Shown here in pieces: positions 1 through 7,183 of a DNA stretch of 11,694 bases. The notes under the pieces are model-generated. The model had not been told where the DNA came from. It saw nothing but the letters and a program-made list of their open reading frames with translations, and ran no database searches. The position numbers and the translations under genes are program-made. Position 1 is the first letter of the stretch. Every line of letters starts with the position of its first letter. The stretch comes from Sphingomonadaceae bacterium (lineage in GTDB: Bacteria; Pseudomonadota; Alphaproteobacteria; Sphingomonadales; Sphingomonadaceae): positions 1 through 11,694 of the forward strand of contig CANEVG010000075.1 of NCBI GenBank assembly GCA_947442095.1, in the 5' to 3' direction.

Positions 1-575
1 ATCTGCTGGGTCAGGACCAGCATGCGCTGCTCGTCTGTCTCGGGCACGCCGAGGATCTGCATCACGACATGAAGCGGATAGGGCGATGAGACCAGCTTGG
101 TGAAATCCCCTTCACCGCCCGCTGCCAGCAGGCGTTCGACAGTGGCTTCGGCAATCGCGCGGGTGCGCGCCTCGATGGTACGAAGGTTCTTGGGCATGAA
201 CCATTCCTGCGTCAGTCTGCGCAGCTTGGGATGCAGCGGCGCATCAAGTTGCACCAGTGACTGCACCAGATGCGGGCTGCCGCCGGTGATCGCGCGGGCC
301 AGCGCTTCTGTGCTGCGCAGCGTGAACACGGTCGACTTCGGATGGTTGAGGAAAGTAACGTTGTCCTTGCTCGCCGCCATGACCTCATTGTACCCGCTTA
401 CCAACCAGAACGGTTCGTGCAGATCGGCAGACGAAATCACCTTGCCGACCTGCAGGCCCGCGGCGCGCAGGGCATCGAATTGATCGAGCAACGGGTCCCA
501 GTCCGCATAGGCGACGGGATCGATGCAGGCGCGGCCGATCTCGTCGGGAACGATGCTTGCCGTGGTGCTGGCCAT
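1..575 (-). CDS. Cytochrome P450, N-terminal part (cut by window edge)
   Basis: This is the N-terminal 191 residues of a soluble bacterial cytochrome P450, a haem monooxygenase that hydroxylates a small hydrophobic substrate using electrons from a ferredoxin. The strongest sign is the helix-C block LDAPLHPKLRRLTQEWF, holding the HxxxR haem-propionate motif (H115 to R119), followed by helix D and the stretch PYPLHVVMQILGVP typical of helix E. The I-helix threonine, ExxR and haem-cysteine motifs lie beyond the left edge and cannot be checked. There is no membrane anchor, so it should be cytosolic. The ATG is preceded by AAGGA at a 7-base spacing. It starts 23 bases after the acyl-CoA synthetase stop, so the two are probably co-transcribed. 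The N-terminal pattern (DPVAYAD, FWLV) recalls CYP108-type enzymes from memory, but the subfamily and substrate cannot be assigned. The family call is firm; the substrate is unknown. Confidence 0.92.
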   Translation of the reverse strand, partial: MASTTASIVPDEIGRACIDPVAYADWDPLLDQFDALRAAGLQVGKVISSADLHEPFWLVSGYNEVMAASKDNVTFLNHPKSTVFTLRSTEALARAITGGSPHLVQSLVQLDAPLHPKLRRLTQEWFMPKNLRTIEARTRAIAEATVERLLAAGGEGDFTKLVSSPYPLHVVMQILGVPETDEQRMLVLTQQ

Positions 576-582
576 GGGAATG

Positions 583-587
583 TCCTT
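583..587 (-). promoter_or_regulatory. Ribosome binding site of the P450 gene
   Basis: On the minus strand AAGGA lies 7 bases before the ATG at 575. It fixes the P450 start, and it sits inside the 23-base gap after the upstream acyl-CoA synthetase stop. Confidence 0.7.
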
Positions 588-598
588 GAAATTCAAAG

Positions 599-2134
599 TC
601 AGGCGCTGGCGGCGGCAGCCTTGTATTCATCGCGCAGCAGGCGCTTGAACAGCTTGCCCGTGGGCTCGCGCGGCAGCTCGGCGCGGAAGTCGATCTGGCG
701 CGGCAGCTTCACGCGGCTCAGCTGCGGGGCGAGCCAGGCCGTCAGCTCTTCGGCAAGCGCCGTGCCGGCTTCGGCAAAGTCTGCCGGCTGGACCACGGCG
801 ACCACGCGCTCGCCCATATCGGGATCAGGTGCGCCAATCACGGCCACGTCGGCCACCTTAGGGTGGGTGACGAGCAGGTTTTCGATCTCTTGCGGGTAGA
901 TGTTCACCCCGCCCGAAATGATCATGAAACTCTTGCGGTCAGTGAGGAAGAGGTAGCCTTCGTCATCCTCCCAGCCGACATCGCCGAGGCTGGTCCAGCC
1001 GTGCTTGTTGGTGGCGTCGCGGGTCTTGTCGGGATCGTTGTGATAGGCGAACGGATTGCCGCCTTCGAAGAACACCTGGCCTTCGGTACCGCGCGGCACT
1101 TCATCGCCATTTTCGTCGCAGATGCGGATCGTGCCGAGCAGCGAGCGGCCAACCGAGCCGGGGCGCTGCAACCACTCCGGGCTGGAAATGAAGGTGAAGC
1201 CGTTGCCCTCGGTGCCTGCGTAGTATTCGTTGAGCACTGGCCCCCACCAATCGATCATCGCCTGCTTGACCGGAACGGGACAGGGCGCTGCGGCATGTAT
1301 TGCGCTGCGCAGGGACGAGAGATCATACCGGGTACGCACTTCTTCCGGCAACTTGAGCATGCGGACGAAATGGGTTGGCACCCATTGGCTGGCGGTCACC
1401 CGGTATTGCTCGATTGCCTGCAGCGCCTTCTCCGCGTCAAACTTCTCCATGCAGATCACGGTGCCGCCAAGGCGATGCATGTTCATGGACCAGCGCAATG
1501 GTGCGGCGTGGTAAAGCGGGGCAGGTGACAGGTAGACTCCGTCGCCACTGATCGCAAAAGGTCCCTTGGACAGCGCAATCATAAAATTGGCGGCGCCGAT
1601 CGCGGGGTCTTCCGGCAGTGGCACCCGCACGCCTTTAGGCTTGCCCGTGGTGCCAGAAGAATAGAGCATGTCGCAGCCCGCCCGCTCGTCGGCGATCGGC
1701 TGGGCAGGCATGGCGGCCAGCGCGGCTGCTAGATCGCGTTCTCCGCCGCCGCCGAGGCGAAGTTGGGGTACCTCTGGCACTTCCGCAGCCACCATATCCA
1801 GCACGGAGGCAAGAGTCGCCAGCCCGACGAGCAGCTTTGCGCCGCTGTCGCGCGCGATATAGGCGACTTCCGGCGGCGTGAGGCGGCTGGAAATCGCGAC
1901 ATAGACGATGCCCGCACGCTGGGCGCCCCAGCACAGCGAAAAGAACGCGGGATGGTTCTCGAAGCACAGCGCGATGGTATCGCCGATGCCGATTCCCTGG
2001 GCGCGCAGCAGCTGGGCAAAGCGGTTGCTCTGGCTCTCAAGCTCACCGTACGTGAGGACTTCACCACTGCCGGTCATGATCACGGCAGGCTTTTCCGGGT
2101 GCGTCAGTGCGTGGAAACTGGGGTGGTAGTGCAT
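599..2134 (-). CDS. AMP-forming acyl-CoA synthetase (fatty-acid-CoA ligase family)
   Basis: This 511-residue enzyme of the ANL superfamily should activate a carboxylic acid through an acyl-adenylate and pass it to CoA in the cytosol. All core motifs are present: the P-loop YSSGTTGKPKGV at 158-169, YYAGTEG at 304-310, TSLGDVG at 381-387, the hinge and A8 block DRKSFMIISGGVNIYPQEIE at 399-418, and the catalytic lysine K494 in PTGKLFKR. The length is normal for the family. The start chosen is the third in-frame ATG: GGAGAGG stands 6 bases before it, whereas the ATGs at 2149 and 2140 lie upstream of or inside this site; the longest reading would be 516 residues. The next gene is a P450 only 23 bases on, which suggests a catabolic pair that oxidises and then CoA-activates a hydrophobic compound such as a fatty, terpenoid or steroid acid. 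The substrate cannot be read from the sequence. Confidence 0.93.
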   Translation of the reverse strand: MHYHPSFHALTHPEKPAVIMTGSGEVLTYGELESQSNRFAQLLRAQGIGIGDTIALCFENHPAFFSLCWGAQRAGIVYVAISSRLTPPEVAYIARDSGAKLLVGLATLASVLDMVAAEVPEVPQLRLGGGGERDLAAALAAMPAQPIADERAGCDMLYSSGTTGKPKGVRVPLPEDPAIGAANFMIALSKGPFAISGDGVYLSPAPLYHAAPLRWSMNMHRLGGTVICMEKFDAEKALQAIEQYRVTASQWVPTHFVRMLKLPEEVRTRYDLSSLRSAIHAAAPCPVPVKQAMIDWWGPVLNEYYAGTEGNGFTFISSPEWLQRPGSVGRSLLGTIRICDENGDEVPRGTEGQVFFEGGNPFAYHNDPDKTRDATNKHGWTSLGDVGWEDDEGYLFLTDRKSFMIISGGVNIYPQEIENLLVTHPKVADVAVIGAPDPDMGERVVAVVQPADFAEAGTALAEELTAWLAPQLSRVKLPRQIDFRAELPREPTGKLFKRLLRDEYKAAAASA

Positions 2135-2140
2135 GCGCAT

Positions 2141-2147
2141 CCTCTCC
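2141..2147 (-). promoter_or_regulatory. Ribosome binding site deciding the acyl-CoA synthetase start
   Basis: On the minus strand GGAGAGG lies 6 bases before the ATG at 2134. It overlaps the codons just after the upstream in-frame ATG at 2149, so it argues for the shorter protein beginning MHYHPSF. Confidence 0.65.
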
Positions 2148-2150
2148 ATG

Positions 2151-2172
2151 GCAGGCCGATCAAGCGGCCTGC
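2151..2172 (-). promoter_or_regulatory. Perfect inverted repeat in the acyl-CoA synthetase leader
   Basis: GCAGGCCG and CGGCCTGC form a perfect 8-base inverted repeat around a 6-base loop, ending 3 bases from the ribosome binding site of the acyl-CoA synthetase gene. In the transcript this would be a stable GC hairpin directly ahead of the ribosome site; as DNA it could be a protein-binding dyad. It is not followed by a T tract on either strand, so it does not look like a terminator. The role is inferred only from position. Confidence 0.45.
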
Positions 2173-2182
2173 GTTTTCCGAG

Positions 2183-2210
2183 AGTTTAACCGTTCGATTA
2201 AATCGCGCAA
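2183..2210 (-). promoter_or_regulatory. Weak candidate promoter for acyl-CoA synthetase and P450
   Basis: On the minus strand TTGCGC (2210-2205) and TAAACT (2188-2183) are spaced by 16 bases and match the sigma-70 hexamers at only 3 and 4 of 6 positions. The near-palindrome at 2185-2202 would fall between and over these boxes, as expected for a repressed promoter. The match is weak and could be chance. A promoter somewhere in 2150-2275 is expected because a terminator precedes it. Confidence 0.22.
2185..2202. promoter_or_regulatory. Candidate operator: 18-base near-palindrome
   Basis: TTTAACCGTTCGATTAAA is a near-perfect dyad with arms TTTAA-CG and CG-TTAAA, one mismatched pair and a 2-base centre. 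It lies about 50 bases upstream of the acyl-CoA synthetase start. AT-ended dyads with a CCG-NN-CG centre resemble operators of TetR-family repressors, which often control acyl-CoA and P450 genes. No regulator gene is visible in the window, so the binding protein is unknown. This is inference from symmetry and place. Confidence 0.4.
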
Positions 2211-2274
2211 CGGGATTCGTCACGCGCTGCGCGCCCCGGGGCAAAGAAATGGACGCTGCAAGAAAAATGGTCGG

Positions 2275-2306
2275 CAAAAGAAAAAGGCGGCGTTGCCGCC
2301 GCCTTT
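2275..2306 (-). terminator. Intrinsic terminator after the M23 peptidase gene
   Basis: AAAGGCGGCG and CGCCGCCTTT pair perfectly over 10 bases around a TTGC loop at 2283-2306. On the minus strand the stem runs into TTTTTCTTTT, a good rho-independent T tract. It lies 39 bases past the stop of the M23 peptidase gene and should separate that gene from the acyl-CoA synthetase unit. On the plus strand the stem is followed by only three T, and no plus-strand gene ends here. Confidence 0.85.
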
Positions 2307-2345
2307 GCACCATCTTTTCCGAGACAACCCGAAGACTGTTTGATG

Positions 2346-3071
2346 TCAGCGCGGCGCCACCTCGTTGCGGGCCAGTATAGTTTCGGTTACCGCGCCGGGG
2401 GCAGCCGCTTGCATGTAGGGCAGCGGGTTCACGGCATCACCTGCAATACGCACTTCGTAGTGGAGGTGTGCCCCGGTCGAACGGCCCGTTGAACCGACAT
2501 AACCGATCACGTCACCCTTGCGGACGCGCTGCCCTTCGGCAACAGCGATGCGTGACATGTGACCGTAGCGGGTTTCCATACCAGCGCCATGCTCAAGCTG
2601 CACGAGCAGGCCGTAGCCGCCGAGCCAATCGGCCTTGGCGACAACGCCATCAGCCGAAGCATGGATCGGGGTGCCAGTTGTTGCGGGAAGATCGATGCCC
2701 TTGTGCGCGCGCATGCCGCCCAGAACCGGGTGGTAGCGCATGCCGAAACCACTGCTCATGGCGCGGCTCGAGGTGACCGGGATCAGCGAAGGGATCGAGA
2801 CGGCGCCGAGGCGCTGGGCAGGGGCGGAGGAAGCGGGTGCGCCGGTTTCAAGCGCCTTCCAGCTGGCGAAGAGCTGGTGGAATTCATCATCTGCAGCGTT
2901 GGCAGCGATTCCGGCCCTAGCGGCTTCCGCAGCGCGGAGCGGGGCGGCAATGTCTGCTGAAGCAGCGCTGTTAGCCAGTGCGGGAAGCGAGAACAGGCAT
3001 GCTGCTGCGCCAAGCGTGGCAAACAAGGCTTTCACGCCAATGTTCATTTTCAGGATAGTGTTCTGGAACAT
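2346..3071 (-). CDS. Secreted M23 family (LytM-type) metallopeptidase
   Basis: This 241-residue exported zinc peptidase should cleave peptide cross-bridges of peptidoglycan in the periplasm. A signal peptide is clear: a basic start, the hydrophobic stretch ALFATLGAAACLFSLP, and a likely cut after ALA near residue 33. A short alanine-rich linker follows, then the LytM domain from about residue 105 to 220. The zinc and catalytic residues are intact: H123 and D127 in HKGID, H171 in RYGHMS, and H202 and H204 in HLHYEV, so it should be active rather than a degenerate EnvC-like activator. There is no long coiled coil or LysM domain. The start is uncertain: the ATG at 3071 gives eight residues before a second ATG at 3047, which makes a more usual signal peptide, and neither has a strong ribosome site. 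It follows the DUF455 gene by 136 bases and ends at a strong terminator. Confidence 0.92.
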   Translation of the reverse strand: MFQNTILKMNIGVKALFATLGAAACLFSLPALANSAASADIAAPLRAAEAARAGIAANAADDEFHQLFASWKALETGAPASSAPAQRLGAVSIPSLIPVTSSRAMSSGFGMRYHPVLGGMRAHKGIDLPATTGTPIHASADGVVAKADWLGGYGLLVQLEHGAGMETRYGHMSRIAVAEGQRVRKGDVIGYVGSTGRSTGAHLHYEVRIAGDAVNPLPYMQAAAPGAVTETILARNEVAPR

Positions 3072-3087
3072 TACGACCCGCTAACCC

Positions 3088-3115
3088 TTTATGATCCTGA
3101 CTGGCTGACGTTGAA
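3088..3115 (-). promoter_or_regulatory. Weak candidate promoter for the M23 peptidase gene
   Basis: In the 136-base gap 3072-3207 the best sigma-70-like pair on the minus strand is TTCAAC (3115-3110) and CATAAA (3093-3088), 16 bases apart, matching 3 and 4 of 6 consensus bases. If real, transcription would begin near 3081, which would favour the downstream ATG at 3047. The gap also holds a 7-base inverted repeat (TGTCCGG at 3181, CCGGACA at 3218) around the DUF455 stop, with no T tract. I see nothing else in it. Confidence 0.2.
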
Positions 3116-3207
3116 ATCGCCGATGTTCTCGCCAGAGCAGACCCGTAAGACTGTGCGGAAAACCCCCCGCTGTCTCGTTGTGTCCGGATTAAGGGTAAGA
3201 GCGTTAA

Positions 3208-4002
3208 CTAGACAAGCCCGGACATCAATTCGCACGACAAACCGGCTGAACGACGCGCCGAGTCGTTGAACGGCGGCTTAACAGCCCCGCGGAAATGGCG
3301 CGCGACAAGGGCTTTCCATAGCGCTGGTGCCGATTCTTCCCGCTCATCGCACACCTTCAGAAAGTGGGTTGTGCCGAAACGCACATGCCGGATTTCATCG
3401 TCAAGGATTCGTTCTAGGATGCGTGCGGAGCGCATATCACCCGCAGCGGCGAAGCGCTCGATCGTCATCGGGGTCACATCCAGACCCCGCGCTTCAAGCA
3501 CCATCGGCACCACGGCAAGGCGCGCAGCGATGTCGTGCGTGGTTTCGCGTGCGGCATCCCACAACCCGTCATGCGCAGGCATGGCGCCGTAGTGAGAACC
3601 GAGCGTGCGCAGCCGCCGGGCGAGGAGCGAGAAATGCATCGCCTCGTCCGCCGCCACATCGAGCCAGTCGCCAACGAATTGCTCCCCGCGCTCTGCGCCG
3701 AAGCGCCCGGCAGCATCGAGCGCGAGATCGATCGCCACGAATTCGATATGCGCCAGCGCGTGCAGCAGCGCGATGCGTCCGCGTTCTGAACCGCCACGGC
3801 CGCGCTTGGGCATGGCGTTTGGCGGCAGGAGTTCGGGCCGCGCAGGGCGGGCGGGCACATCGGGCATGGGGACTTCGAAGGTGAAGGTCAGGCGGGCTCC
3901 CGCCCAGTCGCGCCGCACTTCCCGTGTGGCCATGGCCTTGGCCGCAGGATCCGGGGTCAGCATCGCTGCCCGGATCGCTGCGGCCACGCTTCCTTTCATC
4001 AT
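3208..4002 (-). CDS. DUF455 ferritin-like domain protein, likely diiron-binding
   Basis: This 264-residue protein belongs to the DUF455 / COG2833 ferritin-like group, whose function is not established; a link to tRNA-modifying MiaE-type diiron folds has been suggested from fold only. The four-helix metal pattern is visible: E87 in HIEFVAIDLALDA, E120 and H123 in DEAMHF, E170 in EARGLD, and E203 and H206 in DDEIRHVRFG, i.e. one E then ExxH on each half. That is a complete carboxylate-bridged diiron set, so a redox or oxygenase role is plausible. There is no signal peptide. Its ATG overlaps the bcp stop as ATGA, implying translational coupling; a second ATG follows immediately. Being tied to a peroxiredoxin fits an iron or peroxide-related task, but that is inference. 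Confidence 0.88.
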   Translation of the reverse strand: MMKGSVAAAIRAAMLTPDPAAKAMATREVRRDWAGARLTFTFEVPMPDVPARPARPELLPPNAMPKRGRGGSERGRIALLHALAHIEFVAIDLALDAAGRFGAERGEQFVGDWLDVAADEAMHFSLLARRLRTLGSHYGAMPAHDGLWDAARETTHDIAARLAVVPMVLEARGLDVTPMTIERFAAAGDMRSARILERILDDEIRHVRFGTTHFLKVCDEREESAPALWKALVARHFRGAVKPPFNDSARRSAGLSCELMSGLV

Positions 4003-4472
4003 AGGGCGCGGGCGGCGGCGAGCACCTCTTCGGCATGGCCCTTCACTTTGACCTTGGACCAGACCTGCGCGATCTTGCCGTCCGCACCGACCAGATACGT
4101 GGTGCGTTCCATGCCCATGTAGGTGCGGCCATACATCGATTTCTCGGTCCAGATGCCGAGCGCGTCGGAGAGACCGCCTTCTTCCCCGTCGCTGGCGAGT
4201 GGCGCAGTGAGGGCGTGCTTCTCGATGAACTTCATGTGCTTTTTGGGCGGGTCCTTGCTGACGCCGAGCAATGCGGTGCCAGCGGCGGCGAATTCGCCGG
4301 TAAGGGCGGAGAAGTCCTTGTTTTCTGTCGTGCAGCCTGGCGTGTCGTCCTTCGGGTAGAAGAACAGCACCAGCTTGCGGCCGGCAAAGTCGGAGGGCTT
4401 TACCGTGCTGCCATCGGGGCTGGTCATCGCGATATCGGGCAGGGCGCTGCCGGGGCCGAATGCTTCACTCAT
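3999..4472 (-). CDS. bcp: Thioredoxin-dependent peroxiredoxin, BCP/PrxQ type
   Basis: This 157-residue peroxiredoxin should reduce hydrogen peroxide and organic hydroperoxides in the cytosol. The active-site block FFYPKDDTPGCTTENKDFS gives peroxidatic C47 with the supporting T and P; the thioredoxin fold continues through GVSKDPPKKHMKFIEKH and YLVGADGKI. C47 is the only cysteine in the protein: the resolving cysteine found five residues later in many PrxQ proteins is absent, so it would act as a 1-Cys form needing an outside thiol. The start chosen is the ATG at 4472, which overlaps the glnE stop as ATGA; the frame stays open upstream to 4580 but that part lies inside glnE and is not Prx-like. 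Its own stop overlaps the next start, again as ATGA. Confidence 0.93.
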   Translation of the reverse strand: MSEAFGPGSALPDIAMTSPDGSTVKPSDFAGRKLVLFFYPKDDTPGCTTENKDFSALTGEFAAAGTALLGVSKDPPKKHMKFIEKHALTAPLASDGEEGGLSDALGIWTEKSMYGRTYMGMERTTYLVGADGKIAQVWSKVKVKGHAEEVLAAARAL

Positions 4473-7183
4473 TCCTCGATCTCCAGTTCCTGGTTCAAAA
4501 TGGTGTTCCAGCTCGCCGCGATGGCTTCGCGCGCGCTGTGGATTGCGGCCAGTAGCTGAGGCCAATCGGCCACGCCACATGCCTTTGCGACAATAGGGCG
4601 GCTGGCATCGGGCGGAAAGCGGCCATCCGGGGCAACCAGCCGCACGACCACGAGCAACCGCGCCAGCAGATCGTGCGCTTCGCGCAGTTCGCGCGGCAGA
4701 TGCCCCGCCGTGCCGAGGCCATCGATAGCTTGGCCAAGATCGGGAACGAGTGCGGTGCCCCCCCGCAGTTGCAGATAATGGACGAGGAATTCCAAATCAA
4801 CCAGACCGCCGCGCGCCAGCTTCACATCAAGCGGGCCGCAGGGTGGTTTGTGCAGGGCCATTTCTGCGCGCATGGCGAGCACGTCTTCACGCAGCTTCGC
4901 CGGATCGCGCGGGCGGCGAAGCACCCTGGCAATTATGTTGCCGAGCGCGGTCCGATCTCTATCCGTTCCGAACAGCGGGCGAGCGCGGCACAGCGCCATG
5001 TGCTCCCAGGTCCACGCATCCTCCTGCTGATAGCGCGCGAAGCTCTCGAGGCTCACCGCAATCGGCCCTTGCGCACCGCTCGGCCGCAGCCGCACATCCA
5101 CCTCGTAAAGCGCGCCGGCTGCGGTGGGCGCGGATAGCGCGGCGATCACGCGCTGGCTGAGGCGGTTGAAATAGAGCGTGCTGCCCAGCACTCTGGTGCC
5201 ATCCGATTCGCCCGTGTGATCGCCGCTGAACAGGAACACGAGATCGAGATCGGAAGCATGGGTCAGCGCCGCACCGCCGAGCCGTCCAAGGCCGAGAATG
5301 ACCAGCTCGCTGCCGGGAACATGGCCGTGGGCAACCGCATATTCGCTTTCCGATGCGCTGGCGAGCGTGAGAATGGCGGCCTCTGCGACCCGCGACAGCG
5401 CGGCAGCGACATCAAGCGGATCATGTTGTCCCTCGATCAGCTGGACGCCGAGTGCAAAACGCCATTCGCTTACCTTGCGGCGCACGGCATCGAGCAGGCA
5501 CTGGTAATCGTCACCCGGCTCGCCGCAGCGGAAATCCTCCGCGAGACTGATCGCGCTGCCTGGAAGATCGAACGCCGTGCGGTCGATCAGCGTGTCGAGC
5601 AGATCGGACCGGCGCGCGAGTTCGTCAGCAAGGGTTGGGGCATGGGCCAGTACGCGCATGACAATCGCGAGCAAGCCAGGGCGTGCTTCTAGCAGGCGGA
5701 ACACGTTGATCGCGGAAGGCAGCCCTTCGAGCAGGCCTTCCCAGCGCAGCAGCGCGCGCCCCGGATCGGGCGCGGCGGCCAGCGCGGCGAGCAGCGTGGT
5801 GCGCAGCCGGGAAAAAGCCTCGCGCGCCTCCGCGCTGCGCAGCGCGCGGAACTGGCCGTTCTCCCAGCCCTCGATCCGGGTGGCCAAGACGGCTGGGTCC
5901 GCAAAGCCGAGCCCTGCAAGCTCAAGCTCAAGCGGCCGCGCAAGGACTGGCACAGCCCCGGTTGGCGCATAAGTGCTGATAAGCGAATCGAAACGGCGAC
6001 CGACCGTATCCGATATGGCGGCGAGTTCGCGCACCAGCGCCGTGCCGTTTGGCAGGCCGTCCAGCCGGGCGACGGCCTCGAGCGCGGCGGCATCGGTCGG
6101 CAGGCTGTGGGTCTGCTGGTCGGACACCATCTGCAGGCGGTGTTCGAGCGTGCGGAGGCGGTCGTAGCTTTGGCCCAGCGTTTCGGCATCCTCGGCAGCA
6201 ATGATGCCCGCACCGGCCAGCGCATCGAGCGCGGCGCGCGTGCCGCGCTGGCGCAGCGCCGGGTTGCGGCCGCCGTGGATCAATTGGTGGGTCTGCGCGA
6301 AGAACTCGACCTCGCGAATGCCGCCGCGCCCGCGCTTGAGGTCGTAGCCCGGCCCGACTTGCTGGCCGCCGGCATAGTGATCGCGGATGCGCGTGGTAAG
6401 CCGCCCGATCTCGGCAATCGCGCCGAAATCGAGGCTGCGGCGCCACACGAAGGGCCGGATTGCATCGAGGAACACTTGCCCCGCCGCAATATCGCCTGCT
6501 GCCGAGCGAGCCCGGATATAGGCGGCGCGTTCCCAGGCAAGGGCGCTGGATTCGTAATGCGTGATGGCGGCGACGAACGGCAGCGCGAGCGGGGTGACTT
6601 CGGCGGCGGGGCGCAGACGCAGGTCGACGCGGAATACGTAACCTTCGTCGGTGACCGCACCGAGCAGTTCGACCACGCCGCGTGCGATGCGCTGTGCCGC
6701 GTCGGCAGGATCGTCGCGCTCGCGGCGGGGGAGGGTTTCGGGATCATAGAGCAGGATGGGGTCGATATCGGACGAGTAGTTGAGTTCGCCCGCCCCGTGC
6801 TTGCCCAGTGCGATGCCGGAAAAACCGCGCGGCTCGGCATCGGGTAGGCGGCGGCGGGTGGCGGCGGTGATCGCGGCATCGAGCGCGCGGTCTGCGAACA
6901 TGGAAAGTTCGCCGACCACACGGGCCAGCGGGAGCGCGCCTGCCAGATCGCCAATCGCGAGGGCAATTGAAAACGCCAGGCGTTCGCGGCGCAGCGCAAC
7001 GCCGGGGTCTGCGCAATCAGCACCGGCTGCGCGGGCTGCCGTAAGCGCCTCCTCAATCCGGCCCATCGCCAACAAGGCGGCGAGATCGGGCAGCCGGCCC
7101 AGCCCCCGGCACAGGAACGGGGCCTCGGCGCGGGCGCGGCGGAGCGCATCGGGCCAATCGGCCATGGGGGGTGCGCCGGTCAT
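4469..7183 (-). CDS. glnE: Bifunctional glutamine synthetase adenylyltransferase/deadenylyltransferase
   Basis: GlnE adds and removes AMP on glutamine synthetase, switching it in response to PII and glutamine, and so sets nitrogen assimilation. With this start the protein is 904 residues and has both nucleotidyltransferase halves: the N-terminal removase motif GELNYSSDID with D139 and D141, and the C-terminal transferase motif GLGRLGGAALTHASDLDLVF with D645 and D647. The helical linker and PII-responsive regions between and after are full length, and both active sites look intact. The start is uncertain: GTG at 7258, ATG at 7183 and ATG at 7165 are in frame, none with a strong ribosome site. 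The family usually begins near MADWPDALRRAR, so 7183 or 7165 is likely, and either leaves over 100 bases for divergent promoters. It heads an ATGA-coupled unit with bcp and the DUF455 gene. Confidence 0.95.
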   Translation of the reverse strand: MTGAPPMADWPDALRRARAEAPFLCRGLGRLPDLAALLAMGRIEEALTAARAAGADCADPGVALRRERLAFSIALAIGDLAGALPLARVVGELSMFADRALDAAITAATRRRLPDAEPRGFSGIALGKHGAGELNYSSDIDPILLYDPETLPRRERDDPADAAQRIARGVVELLGAVTDEGYVFRVDLRLRPAAEVTPLALPFVAAITHYESSALAWERAAYIRARSAAGDIAAGQVFLDAIRPFVWRRSLDFGAIAEIGRLTTRIRDHYAGGQQVGPGYDLKRGRGGIREVEFFAQTHQLIHGGRNPALRQRGTRAALDALAGAGIIAAEDAETLGQSYDRLRTLEHRLQMVSDQQTHSLPTDAAALEAVARLDGLPNGTALVRELAAISDTVGRRFDSLISTYAPTGAVPVLARPLELELAGLGFADPAVLATRIEGWENGQFRALRSAEAREAFSRLRTTLLAALAAAPDPGRALLRWEGLLEGLPSAINVFRLLEARPGLLAIVMRVLAHAPTLADELARRSDLLDTLIDRTAFDLPGSAISLAEDFRCGEPGDDYQCLLDAVRRKVSEWRFALGVQLIEGQHDPLDVAAALSRVAEAAILTLASASESEYAVAHGHVPGSELVILGLGRLGGAALTHASDLDLVFLFSGDHTGESDGTRVLGSTLYFNRLSQRVIAALSAPTAAGALYEVDVRLRPSGAQGPIAVSLESFARYQQEDAWTWEHMALCRARPLFGTDRDRTALGNIIARVLRRPRDPAKLREDVLAMRAEMALHKPPCGPLDVKLARGGLVDLEFLVHYLQLRGGTALVPDLGQAIDGLGTAGHLPRELREAHDLLARLLVVVRLVAPDGRFPPDASRPIVAKACGVADWPQLLAAIHSAREAIAASWNTILNQELEIEE

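Noticed and set aside
2185..2202. CtrA-type site (TTAA-N7-TTAA)
   Set aside because: The two TTAA blocks are 8 bases apart, not 7, and the symmetry of the whole 18 bases fits a dyad operator better.
3190..3206. Another pair of TTAA blocks near the DUF455 stop, considered as a CtrA site
   Set aside because: The spacing is wrong by several bases.
3181..3224. 7-base inverted repeat TGTCCGG / CCGGACA as a terminator of the glnE-bcp-DUF455 unit
   Set aside because: The loop is 30 bases, the stem includes the end of the coding region and there is no T tract, so it is not a convincing terminator.
6107..6847. Open frame of 246 codons on the plus strand inside glnE
   Set aside because: It is antisense to the conserved adenylyl-removase half of GlnE and has no recognisable domain.
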